A DNA stretch of 64,000 nucleotides from Smittium mucronatum (Eukaryota; Kickxellomycota; Harpellomycetes; Harpellales; Legeriomycetaceae): assembly GCA_001953115.1 (NCBI GenBank), contig LSSL01000230.1, forward strand, positions 40,863-104,862. The letters run 5' to 3'. Position numbers and translations under genes: made by a program. Each line of letters begins with the position of its first letter. Position 1 is the stretch's first letter. The notes beneath the pieces were generated by a model. It did no database searches, was not told the DNA's origin, and worked only from the letters and a program-made list of their open reading frames with translations. This document shows positions 25,209 through 38,500 of this stretch, in pieces.

Positions 25209-28200
25209 TAAAAATATGTTTTTAGATATACAAATTAAAACATGTTAAGGTTTATAATGCTTTTAAAGATTGTTTTTTAAACAATAAAAGATGTTACCAT
25301 GTTTTTTTTTAAAAAAAAACGTAAAAAATTATCTTAATAAACATCAAAATCAGCCTCATAAATATAATAATTAAGTAGAGAGACCTTGAAAAGCAATAAA
25401 ATAACCTTATTTAAAAATGATAAGACTATAATAAATAATATATTTCGCACTAAAGTCTTTTTAATAAATTAAATACTTTACAAATAAAGCTTCAAAGAAA
25501 AATAATACACTCATTTTTCTCTAATAATCATGAAAATATTCAAAGATTAAAATCATTAAAAATAATTATATGTATAGGAAGTGTTCTAAATAAATAAAAT
25601 ATTAATAAAAATTCATTATTATAAAATCTTAAAAATATAAGAAATTACAATTATTAAATAATAAATTTATTATAAAGAAAATTTTTTAAAATATTAAAAG
25701 AATGATATAAATAATATGTTAACACAATTTCGTAGTATATATTAAAATATAAGAAAAAAAACTTCATCTTTATATTTTTCGATAATTTAATTGGCCCCAG
25801 TAATAGTAGTAGTAGCTATTTTAGCTGTAGATGCAGGGATTTTTACTTAGCTGTAGCTTTAGCTATATTAATATTTTTCGTGTTAGTAGTATTATAGTGG
25901 TGTTTTTTTTTTGTTATAGTAGTATTAGTAGTAGTAGTGCTATTATTAATACATTAGTAGAGGTGGAAGTAGTGTGGAATTATTTCAGTATGCGGTTACT
26001 TATTACTATATGATAAGGATTTTAATGTTTTTTTTTTAAATATTTTTATGAAAAAAATTTTAGATCACGTATTTTTTTAATTTTTAAAACGATGTGTATA
26101 ATTATATAATTTAATTCCAAAAATGCTCTAAAATTCGCCATTTTAGTTATTAAAGCTATTTCGATATTAATTAATTGTAATATTTTTATTATTTCTCACT
26201 GCTTTCTTAATATATCATTAAGTTCGAGGGGTTTTTTAGCTCAATTTTCAAATATGTTTATTATTTTTAGTCGCTTGTTCCCAAAATAAGAAATTTGTTA
26301 TACCTATCGAATTTTTTTAAAAAAAGGAAACTCTAAATATTTTATTCTTTCATAAAGTATAGTATTGAATCACTCATGATTATTTGTTAAAAAAAGTTAA
26401 TTAATCAATTTTAGTATAATTTATTCTGATTAAAGCCTTTTTTTGATTGGATTATAATTTAATCGTAAAAAATCCGAGATTATTATGAATTTAGACAATG
26501 TTACGTTGTTATAATAAATATATTTAATAAAAATTAATAACTATTTTTATTTCTATTTTTTTAACTTTTAAAGTAAAAGTTTTGTAAAAAAGGGCGAAAA
26601 ATATCATTAACTTGCTACAATTCCAACGTGGTTTCTTATATTTAAATTTTTTTCTCCTTTAAATTTAAAAATAAAGTACTGGGAAGCTATATATCTAAAA
26701 TTAATTAGCATAAAATAAATATAATATGGGTTTAATTTTCCCAAAATTTTGTGATTTATAGGCATTCAAATAATTTTTAATAAGTTGAAAATATAGAATT
26801 TATACTAGATAAAATTTTATATATGATAATAAAAAATTAAAACAGAGTTTTGAAAAGATGCCTTTTAGAATAATTTTTTACTAAAATCGAAAAACCCTTT
26901 ATTCTAAAGTCTATGGAGAGCCATGAAGTCTTGGCTCCTGTCTAAATTTCTCTTTTCTCAGTGTTTTTTGAGTAGTATATACTTTTTTCATCCGGGTATT
27001 TTTTTATAAATTAAATATTTTTTCAGCCGGTATTATTTTGTTAATCAGAGCTGATTCGGTATTTGTTCTAAAAAATTTCCGAACGGCTAGGTCATAAAAT
27101 GTTTATGTATTGGGAGATTTGATTCCCATTGGGAATAAAAAATCAAAAACGATCTCAGTGGTGGCATTGTTGGTTACTCAAGATTCAGTTATTGGTTTTT
27201 TTACATAGATTGATATATAAGAGTACATATCTTTTTCAATATTTCTACAAAAAGTTAGATGTCATGATTGCTTTCTTGTCTTATTTTACATATTTTTCAT
27301 TCTTGTGGTTCGTAAAATATACCCTTGCTACATATCCTAATCTTATCATCTGCTATTAATGAAATTTGGAATAGTATATATATATATATGTCTTGTAATT
27401 TTGGGTTCTATATCGATTATATATATTATTATCTAATAGAAGGTTATATAATAAATGCATATTTTTCTAATCGATTTCGATTCTATTTCGCAGAAGTTCT
27501 TTTCTATATTCTGTGTATATATTTTCTAATTTTTTTTAATATTTTTTTATTGTATTTTTGTTAATCATGAGTATATTTTCTAGAATATTAAGTTTTTTTG
27601 AAAATAATTTATTAAAAAAATGGGGCTTAGTGTGCCTTTTAAACTGTAAAAACTATCGGTATACTGTTTATTTTTATCTAATATATATAATCTGTGACAT
27701 CATTAGATAGCAGTTTGCACCCACTAATGAATTATCCTCTATTAATCGTACCATTTTCAGGCAGCCAATAATGGCACTTTTTTTTATATTTATACCCAAT
27801 AGATCATTAAAAAAATCTGGTAATTTTAATTATAAAAAATTAGGTCTTCATATTGGATATATCTATATCATATACGCATTTGTCTTTTTTAAAAATCAAT
27901 TTACAAAATGACTGAAATATATTAATTTTTTAATTTTTTAATTTTTTATATTTTTTATATTTTTTATATTTTTGAATTCTATATTATTAAATAAAACTAA
28001 TAAACTAAAATTTCCACACTTTTATCAAAGATGACTCAATTTTTAGCAAATATGTACAATATTAATCCTTTTTCACTTTTTTTTAATATTGAAAAATAAC
28101 TAAGAATAAAAAATATTCATTTTTTCACAATTGATATCCTAATATTTTTAGTGGTGAATAACCTATTAAAATTTTGTTTTTTACACATCCATGATGTTGC

Positions 28201-31200
28201 CAATATTTTTTCTTAGGTTTTTTATTTTTAATGAAAAAATAATTAAAAGATTCCGAGAGATTTAATAAGCCGGGCTTATAGTTCTTATCAATAGTGTTTA
28301 TTGAGCTTTTAAAACTTTATTTTTGTCATCTAAATTAAAATATTATTTAGGTAGTTTGTTTTTTTACTATAAAAAATATTATAGTCAGCTATTTATCTTT
28401 TTTTATCAATAATTTTTATTTGAAGTAAAAATTAGTATAAAATATGATTTAAAAAATAAAAATGCATGTTATGGATATGAAAAGATCGTTATACCAAACT
28501 CTAATTTATTCATCTATCAATCCACTGGTTGATTATCTAGAGAAAATTAAAGTTATACCTATCATCCGATATACTCCGATATACTCCAATCTACACTGGG
28601 TAAATTGGGATGATTAAATAAGTTTATGCAGTATTTCTAATTTATAAATTTATCAAAGGCCGATTTTATTATTTTAAATTCAGAAATATTATTGATAAAT
28701 ATGTACTTGATCTGAAAAAAAGATAAAAAAATAATTTTTTCTCCTCTTAAATTGGAAAAAGTAAAAAACTGTGCTAAAACGGAATATTTTTGTGCGAAAT
28801 TCATAAATATTTGTGTTTTTGTGTAAATTAAATATAAATAATCGTCTTCCGTAAATAAAGGGTGTTTTTTCTTTATTTTATTTATTGGATATAGATTAGA
28901 GGCTGTTTATTTATGGCCCATTCGACTTTTTCTTATTTTGATATTTTTTTAGTATAGTTTTTAATGACTTTATCTTAAAATAAAGTTCCGTTATACAAAA
29001 AAAAAAATTATCGACCCATTACATACTTTACCTCTATTCATTTACATCTATTTATAAAGTTATATGAATGGAACTTTTAATCGGTGTTCTATGTTATTAG
29101 TTCAATCTGCATTTTTTTTATCCAAATTTAATATCTCCAGGATTTTTTATTGCTCCAAATAAATATATTTATGATCTTATAAGTGTTACTTATAAATTTT
29201 TTATCCAATGATATTAGATGGATGCTTTGATATAACTTCGACAGAAAAAAAGGCGATTTCCAATAAAATATGTCCTTTTATTGAAACTTTTCTTTTTCGA
29301 CGACATGATATTTTATGTAAAATTTTACTTGATATATTTTATTGTTTTTATTGAATCGCTATGCTATTGACGGGATATAGAATTCCCAGGAATTTGAAAA
29401 TATCATTAGATGCATGTATTTAATATTTTAAAAATTATCATTTGGAATTCAAATTTTAATTTTTATGATTTTTCCTCTTTTATTTTGACTTTTGACGTTA
29501 TTTTATATATTTTTAGGGCACATTTTACTCTTTTTTCTTCGCTTTTGTTATTAATCCCATTAAAATTTAATCTGTTATGATAATAATTTTAAAAAAAAAT
29601 CCTGTTGGAATGACTATAAACCTCTTTACTAATAAATTTAGAATGGGTTCTGTTTGATATTTTATTATATCTGGGATATGGATCCCCTTTTCATAGTCCA
29701 TTTTTTATCGATATTATCCGAGTCATTTCCCAAATTATTTTGACTGGGGGGTTTGTTTTGTTGTAAATGAATTTTATTATATTTATGAACAACATAAAAA
29801 ATAAAAAATTTTCTAAGAGTTTAAACAGATATAAAAAATTGAAAATATCTTCTTAGTCTTTTTTTGATCAAGAATTAGAAGCTACACATAGGTAATTCAG
29901 GTGTTTTTTCGGATTTTTTAAATTAGAATACATTTTGCTAGTATTTTTTCAAGGAAGATTCTTGTTTTAAATAAAACGTGACTGGTTTTCAGTTATCAGG
30001 TGTCCAATGAAATTTTTTAATCTATCTTTTAGGATTTTGGTGTATATACTTTTGCTTATATTTGAATGTGTAATTAATTTTAGTTTTAAAAGTTTTTAGG
30101 ATCACCCTTTTTTATATTAAAATTATTAATGACACACAATTGATGCCTCTCAATATTTCAATTTCAGATGCATAATTAAAAATATTCTTATAATAAGTGG
30201 ATAATAACTCACTAATTTTTTTATAGAACTCAGAGGTTATTATATCTTGAAGTGGTGATTAGTTACATTGCGATTTCAAAATTCATTTAAATATTTCATC
30301 GTATTAAATATTTTTTTCCCGAATGTATTGATTCTTGGTTTTTGGTTCTTGATTTGTAAGTGTTGGGCCAGAATTTATTGGCTATCTCTGTAAGTATAAC
30401 CATTTTTGATAATATCCTTAAAAAAATATTGATGATAGCTTTTAATTTTTCTTAAATCTAAGTTTAATTATCCGTCCTCATCCAGTAAATGTTATGTATT
30501 TTTTTTAACTCTATTTGAAAAGACTAAAGGAATATTTACTTTATATCACATTTTTCTCTGACCATTTGAATTGGGAATTTATAATTTTTCTCACAATCGT
30601 TTCCTTTTAATCATTTTAATTTTTTTCATTAGGTCATAAATGCGATTGAGGCCTTTAATGATTTTAGAGGCTCGAATTAAATATAATTTAAAATAATAAA
30701 AAATATCTCAAATTATTTTAAATTTTTTAAAAAGCGCTTCAAAAATTGTTTATAAGTTTAAAAATAGGCTAGCAATGTTATAATAGGTTTATTTTGAACT
30801 AAACTCGTTTTATTGAATGGTTTATATTTATTTGAAAATAAGCGCGAATTTTTCAATTAAACACGTTTTATTCAAAAATAATGCTTTTTTTTTTTCAAAT
30901 TATATGATTATTGACATTATAATAGGCTTATAATGATTTTTAATTTTTGATAAAATTGATTCAAAAGCTCAAAATTATAAATTAAAATCTTCTTATTAAA
31001 AATTGGATTTTTTTTTATAGATTTTAGAAATAAAATGAAAAGTATGTGTGATTTTTATATTTCAATATATGGCCTAAAATTCTAACCCCCGTAAGATATA
31101 TCATGAAAAATACAAATAAAACATAAATTTTTATTTTTAGTACGTTCTAAACTCAAATTTTGTAAATTAAAAATGATGATGAGACTTAGTTTTCAATTAA

Positions 31201-32026
31201 ATGTTTGGAAAATTAAACAGAATTTTTATGTAAAAATTTCCTTATTTTTATTTTCAAAAAAAATACCTTTATCTTTTATTAAGCACTTATGAAGCTATTA
31301 ATATGAATAAAAACTACGAAAAAACTAAAAGTAAATAATATAATTACGAATTTTTGTTATCAGAAATTTATGCTTTTAGGTGTCAAATTTTTGACGAGGA
31401 ATTTTAAAAGTTATACACAAATTTCATGATTATATTGATGCATAATAAACTCTCATTTTATTTTTTATTGTGCATAGCAATTTCTTTTAATAGATAGATA
31501 AATTTAAATATCTAAATTAAACCTTCAAAATTTTATTTTGATAAAAAGTAGAGTTAATGTGAGAAATTCCATCTTTTTTTTAATTGGAGTTATTTCTAAT
31601 AAATTTCATGAAAATAGATGAAAAGTCATTATACAGTTAACAAATAATATAATTTGAAAAAAAGCATTCATTTTGAACAAAACGCGTTTAGTATAAAATA
31701 AACATATTATAACAAATCTAGTGGTTTTTTAACATTATAAAAATTATTGCAGCTCTTTCGAAATAATTGGAGCTATTATGATTTATTTGAAATTATGTCC
31801 AATTTCGAGTCTTTAACACTTTTAAAGGTCTCAATTTTATTGTTAACCTATTGAACTTTATCTCTTTATTGTATAATTCAATAGTGTAATCGTTAATTTT
31901 TTTCTATTAAACAATGTCAAACATTGTTATTTTCATCAAATGATTCAATTATGTTATTTTAGGGTTAGATTTTACCAGATCTTATTTAAATATTTTTACT
32001 ATTATTCTTCATCTTTTTCGATTGGC
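25209..32026. other. AT-rich gene desert, T-biased on plus strand from about 26 kb
   Basis: No intact gene. From about 25.8 kb the plus strand shifts from mixed A/T to T-rich, a skew that continues to about 39 kb, where minus-strand retroelement relics are found. Frames such as 27,129-27,359 and 27,325-27,564 (plus) are Tyr/Ile/Phe-rich and unconvincing. Other content: a degenerate TAG-triplet tract near 25.8-25.97 kb, and TTTTTTAA/TTTTTTATA runs near 27,930-27,975. Confidence 0.55.
25802..25965. repeat. Degenerate TAG-triplet tract
   Basis: Two patches of TAG/TAGTAG triplets (about 25,803-25,815 and 25,915-25,940) lie inside a longer region of related GTAGCTATT-like words. This is a decaying trinucleotide microsatellite. 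It also generates a spurious Val/Ile/Ser-rich plus-strand frame. Confidence 0.6.
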
Positions 32027-32236
32027 TTAGAAACCACATTTATTTTTTAGTATTTTAGTGATTTCATTGGTGATTTTTTTATTCTCTAAAAGCTTTAAGT
32101 TTAGTTTCCAATTATTTGTGTCTTCAGCTTTTTTATTATACCAATTATGTATCTTGAAAGTGATAGATTTATGTTCAGAGAAATATTTATACCAAATTTC
32201 CATCATTTGGCATCTATTGATGCATTTCCTCTCCAA
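32027..32236 (-). pseudogene. Relic of non-LTR retrotransposon endonuclease C-terminus and linker
   Basis: A 69-codon minus-strand frame contains an FSEHKSITFKI string, matching the SDHxxV-type block that closes the AP-like endonuclease domain of LINE elements (Asp replaced by Glu). It is followed about 20 residues later by NWKLNLKLLEN and an Ile/Glu/Lys-rich helix, matching the W.LN..LL...I..EI linker seen after that domain. Frames before and after are broken by stops. The reverse transcriptase expected downstream (towards 31 kb) is not recognisable. Assignment rests on motif order and spacing only. Confidence 0.45.
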
Positions 32237-34979
32237 TAAATTTTCAACTATTCTCCATTTTCATTTCCAGAATATTCTTCCCAAGATAAAAACTAATAAA
32301 TTTTTTTAATTCTTTTATTAAATTTTTTAGATTGAAGTTTTCATTGCTTTTTTCATGTTTCCCCATCAATTTTTTTAGTGATTTTCCGCGAGTTATCTAT
32401 TTTTATTTCATTTTATACCAATTTAATGTCTCATTATCTTAACTTATTCATATTGTTATAAATTAAAATTGGGGTTTCATTAATTGAGCCAAGTAATATT
32501 ATTCTATCTTTCCAATCACGGACAGTTATCCACCAATGAATTTTATTTTATTGGAGATTTCAAATATTGCTATTTTTAATCCTTTTTATAAAAAAAACGA
32601 ATTGTGTATTATGTTTTAATATTCATTATTGATAATTTTTACGATAGATTTTGATCATATTATTTTCCCTTCCAAATAGATTACTAGAAAGGTTTATATG
32701 TATATTTAATATTAATTTACTGTAAACAGATTATGTCTGGTATTATTATTATCATCTTTATTTTTACTTGTATTTTTATATGTAAATTAAAGTATAACTG
32801 AATTAAAATTAATATCTTTTAATAGATATGAAGAGCATAAGAAAAAAAGAAAAGAAAAGACAATCAAAAGTACAAAAATTCGATTAAAATTCCACAAATA
32901 CATGCAACTTTACCCATATTAAAAAAAATCAAAAAATCGAATTTTTTGAAATTCGGTATTTTTTTGCAAATTTTAAATATGCACCATTTATTGGTTACAT
33001 TATTTTCACACGTTACTATTTTTTTAAATCCGTTCTTATTTCATAAATTAAACTGTTTATGGGTTTTGGAGTGCATTGATTTTCAGCTTATGATTTAATA
33101 ATATATTTTGAGCGAATTTATAAGCAATTTAATGGAAATATTTATTTATTTTGTTAAGATTGATTTTTATGTGAGAAAATATTGGTTATTTAAACAATTT
33201 GATAAGCCGATTTTTCAATCTGAGGAACCTCACTCAATTATGCGGGAAAACTCATAGTTTTGTGGAAATTTAAATTAAATTATGGTAAATTAAAATTAAT
33301 CTAAAATAAAAGCGACCAATCAAGATTTAAACTTTAATATTCGCACTTTTATATATCAAAAAAACCGCTTTTTATTTTCTCCCATTTATCTTTTAAATTT
33401 ATGTTCTTTGATTTAATTTCTAGAATTATTTTGCCTACTATCGTGCTTTTTAAGAGTAAAAAAAGGGTCGTATGTTATAGGTTAATGGTATACATATATA
33501 AATCTTTTTTCGATCTATTTATATTCTAAATACCAATGTATTTGATATATGGGTATTCGGGAAATCGCTTTTAATTATATTTAATTATTAAAAATGCTAC
33601 TTCTAGTGATTTTTTTTGGTTTATTTGTATTCAGATTTGTATTTTTAATTTTATTTAATTTAGTTTACAATAAAATACCAATATTTCATTGACATTTTCC
33701 ATAAATAATATTTATTTTTTATGCTGTATATTTTATGTTTACAGAATTTAGATTTATTTATTGGGTCATAAATATCTTTTTCTCATGTTTTAAGTTTTTC
33801 TCAGGTAATTATTTCACCATGATATATTAACCATAGTTTGTTCATGATTTTTGGCTCGATTGATAAATTTTATACATTATTAGATTGGAAACCCTTCTGT
33901 TTTTTCTGATATATTCTTAATTTTTCCCATTTAGGCGTTTTTTTTGTTTCATTTTTTTTTAATGCTTATTATACTCCTTATTTGACTGTTTTTGGTTTTT
34001 CTTGTTTTATGGTTTCCTATATTATTTGATTATCTGTAAAGCCCCCCTATTCGATACAATCACCTAAAAAATTATACCATTGTTTACTGGTCAACATAAA
34101 AGCTATTTTACTTGTATTAAATTGGATCTATAATGGAAATTTCCTATTATATGACCAAGGTATGTACATATACTTAGTAAGTAACCTATTATCTGTATCA
34201 GTTTGACTCATTCGTTTTTGATCTTATTTTTTCAGATTAGTATTGATTAATTTTTTCAAGTAGGATACACCAACTTTGATGATTTCTTTGAATTAACTTC
34301 CGTTAAAATCACTAATGGATACCATATGTAGATTTTTGCACATATTTACAAAAAAAAAATTTATTTGTGAAATTTTTCCTATGTTTTTAATTTCAAACTA
34401 TTTCGGATTTATAACGAAATCCGTAAATAATTTTTTATCTAAGTGTTTTCAGCTGTTCTACTAAAACTATATATTGCTAAAATGTTACATTTTTTTAAAT
34501 CCCTTAACAAGGCATAAAACCACTTTATGAAAAGCGAATTTTATTTTACCTCAACACTCAGTAGGCACATCCCGCCTAACATGGACCATAATTACAAAGC
34601 TTCTATTTTTTTTTGTGGAATTGATTTTTACTCAAAGAGATTTTTGGTATTTTGTTTATTTTTTTGTAAAAACCTTTATAGAATGGAATTATAAGAGCAA
34701 AATAGCATATTTTTTATAATATAAAATTATTGAACAATAGAGTCCTTAAGTGCTTGGAAAAATTCGGGCTTTTACTTTTGAAATATTCCCTTTTAATGCT
34801 ATATATTATACTCGATTCTGCTATGTTTAGGTTTATTATTCTGAATCTTAGAAAAAATACTGAGCATTTGAAAGTATATGTAGCGTTTATTAGGTTGAAA
34901 TTTTTGGTGCTATATGGTGCATTGCCTATTTTTATGAAGTTTTTTTTTCCAAATTTTCATTTTTCGCTTTTGTGACCTG
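32237..34979. other. AT-rich desert with eroded element sequence
   Basis: No intact gene. The plus strand is T-rich, consistent with A-rich minus-strand retroelement remains. The 34,730-34,975 plus-strand frame is antisense to the tail of the reverse-transcriptase relic and is not regarded as a gene. A small GC-richer patch at 34,555-34,595 has no recognisable content. Confidence 0.5.
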
Positions 34980-35572
34980 CCAGTGATATTTGAGATCCAT
35001 TTTCAATACAGCTTCATCAACTATATTTTCAATTGATATTATTATTTCTTCGACATATGAAAGTGACTTTATTGATTTAGAATATGCCTTAATACCTTTT
35101 ATTTTTCCATTTTAAAAGATAAAACGTGCTATATGCAGATTTTATAAAGTATCGAGTATATGTTATCACCCTTTTTTCAACTATTCGTGAATGGGAACTA
35201 ATTATGTATGGCTACTGTTGCCAATTATTTTTTTTCCAATGGCGCATTGTATGCATTTCACTAATCTAAAACCTATTTTAAATGCTCTAAGTCATTCTTA
35301 TCAATAGTAAAAATTTAATCTAATGAAAGTCTTTTCTTATTCTAGCATAAGTGAGTGATTAGCTGTTTCATTAGATTTGTTTTGCTACTATCTTTCAAAC
35401 AAACAAACGGTATTATGTTGTCAAAAATGATTTTATTTTTTATATTGCCATATTTTATTTCGTCTATTATTTTCCAAGATATTTTTTGAAATCTGTTTGC
35501 TATAATTTTGGTAAAATATTTTATATTGGTTTTTGAAATTTTATTGGTATAAAGATATTTAAAGATTTTCAT
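34980..35572 (-). pseudogene. Decayed non-LTR retrotransposon reverse transcriptase
   Basis: The minus strand carries successive reverse-transcriptase blocks in the right order, split over several frames with stops. First comes TKIIANRFQKI followed by KIIDE and an IFDNI string (35,342-35,572), matching the kilakiLanRlk...ii...Q.GFi..RsifDNi region of LINE RT. Next, around 35,110-35,270, is a VKCIQCAIG...IIGNSS segment leading to a LKKG and HILDTL string, matching the iK.I...Y......NG....f....G..QGDPLSPlLF region. Last, at 35,046-35,057, is YVEE in place of the catalytic YADD box. With that aspartate pair lost and several stops present it cannot encode an active enzyme. The expected DFxKAFD block just after 35,342 is not clear. 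Confidence 0.62.
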
Positions 35573-38500
35573 TAACCTTTTTTTATTTTCATTACCATTG
35601 TGGAAACTTTATTTAGAGGTTTCAAATTTTTAAAAACATCTATATTTTTGAAAAATGTATGGAGGTACCTGGTTACTTGTTATTTAAAGCATTCATAAAA
35701 TTCAAAAGAGAGGCCATCTGGGACTTTGGATTTATTATTCGGTGATTTATATATTGCAGAATAAATCTTGATATTTGATATTTCTTAGTTTATGGTGTCT
35801 GCTTCACAGTTGGGCGTATTGGTTTTGATATTTTATATCAATATTTTTTAGCCTATTCTATCAACATCCCATTTTGAAAATAAGTTTTCGTAAAAAAGAG
35901 AGGTAGATACTTGAAGCTTCTGATTTTCCAAACTTCATTTGAACCTCATTATTATACAAAGACTCTATATTTTTTTCTTTTTTTACTGAAATTTCATTAA
36001 CCTAAAGAAATTTATGTTAGATTGCTCATAATTATATGAGAGTTTTGATCTAGAATTTGTGATAAGTTCGAAATTTTTCTCATTACGAATTTTTTTATTT
36101 CTTAGTTGTTTTTTCATTTATAATAATTTTATAATGTTTTTAATTTTTTTATATTGGGATTTTTATAATCAGTTTATTGGCCTAACTGTTGGAAATTTCC
36201 AGATTTTAATCCCATTGCTTTTTAAATTTTGTATTCTATATATTGTATATATAAATATATTTAATATTTTTGCATGATTCCATGGAAAAAGTAGTATTAA
36301 TTAATGGAATTTCGATATTTTAATGCCTACTTGTTTATAAATGAGCTTTTTGTTAAGTTTCTCATATAAAACGTAGATTTTTGGTATATACACCCCATTT
36401 TTAGGCTTATGGACAATTATTTGTGATCTGAAATTTATATGTTGATATTATAAATCTCCTAGTGATATTACCAAGTTTTGGGGTAGAATAATATGTCTAA
36501 TCTTGAGTAGCATTTTCATTAGTAGAAAATCATTGTGAATATAATTGTGATTGGTTAGAAAATTTTATGTGTTAAACAAGTTAAAATGATTTGGTATTTT
36601 TTTAGGTTATTCTATTCACTTGATCTTAATATATTTTTTTATTTATCAAATTATTTTGAAGTTGATTTTTTTTTTAATATCTTTTACTATGATCATAATT
36701 TGGGTGATAATTATTTTATATGATTGTAAGTTGGACTCCGATATTTACTCGTTTTTATAAGTTTTCATTTAAATAGATATAATCTTCTGTTTTTAAAAAT
36801 TTAATTTGATATTCGGTTAATATTAGGTTAATTTTTTGTTTTAAATTTTTTTTTCCTCCTCTATCTTTTCTTTAAAAACTTCATTCCTTTTTTTAATTTG
36901 TGTTAACACTTCCATCCATATTTTTATTTGATTCCACAAGTCTTTCAAAAAATTTATTTTTATCTAAACACCTTTATTGGTCATAGAAGCATGTGTTATT
37001 TTTTTTAAATATTCAATTAAGGTATTTAAGTTCTTAAATCTGTTTATTTTTTCTAATAATACCAGATTTTTACTAACATTGCTGATTTTTTTTAATTTAT
37101 AAAATAACCTTTTAGTCAAACCAAGATAAGATTCCCGAATTGGTGTTTCACATTCAGCAATTTTATCTGTAAACATATTTTTTAAGTTTCTATATTTATT
37201 TCAGGGGAAATAACTTGATTGTTTGATGTATTTTCAACTGCGATTTTTTTTCTTTTTTAGGTAGAATCTACTTAAAGTAGTTATATTCTCAGTGATACCA
37301 TCCCCAATCCTGCTACATTCTGTATGCTATCATATATATAATTTTTATGAATATTTTTGTTAGATTTTTCCAATTTTTGGTTATCTATTGAATCTTTTTG
37401 GTTTTTTCCCTTTTTTTTTCCATATCCTATTTAGATTGCCTCGCATTATATTTCCAATCATTTTCCTTTTCGCGATATTAGAATGTAGGCTTTTTTCCTA
37501 CCATGAAAATAATACTTTTATATCAAGCATGTTTAATGAATTATGGCTTTTTTTAAAGAGTATTTTTAAACTTTTTAAGTGAAAAGTATTGAATTTTCTT
37601 TTTTCACGTGCTGTTGTGACAATAATTACACCGTTTTAAGATAATTAATTTTAAGCTCTGTTAGAAAAATCAATTCTGCTTAAAAAATATAGTATGGTAT
37701 TTTTATATATTTATAATACTTACATTATTCTCTAATTTCTATTAAGATAATCATTTTTTGTCACAAAAAGTTTCAATACTTTTTTCTTTTTTTCTCCCAA
37801 AATTTATAAGTTTAGGAAACGAATCATATATTCATGTTTCAATCTTGAAACACGTTTTTATACCTCTTAGCTTCATTGGGATGTTATCAACTAAATCTTC
37901 AATACTTTAATTAAGCTTTTTAAATGTAAATACTAGTTTAAAAGTTATTCCTTATATAATATTAATTTTTTGGCAGGCCAACTATACTTTATGCCGCCTT
38001 AATGGTTGAAACTGGTTCATAGCTTTTGAAAAAAAACTTAGACTTTAGCTGGTTGCTTTGTCTTCGAATCTACTATAATCGTTCAATTAAGTTTTTTTGC
38101 TTTTTATAATATTAGATAGTGTTTTCATCACCAATATAGGCTTTAAATTTCGAATTAGAGTTCATTTTTTCTTTTTATTTAAAACTGTTTTTTTTATTGG
38201 TATATTATTTTTGTTATTAAAAAGAGAAGGGAGTTGGATATAGAGTTTATTAATTAACCCTTTATTTTGGTAAATTTCGCAAAGTAAACTAATGATCGAA
38301 TTTTCAGAAAACTTTTTTAAATTGATTTTTTTTATTTGATTTGGAACGTAAATTAATTTTTGGAATTTAAATTCATAATTTAATCACTACTAATCTATTT
38401 TGATTCGGATTTAAAATCTAAATTATTAAATTTAAACTTTTTATTTTGATTTGATTTCTATAAATAAAAATTATGGTTAAAAATTTCTACTTAAAATACC

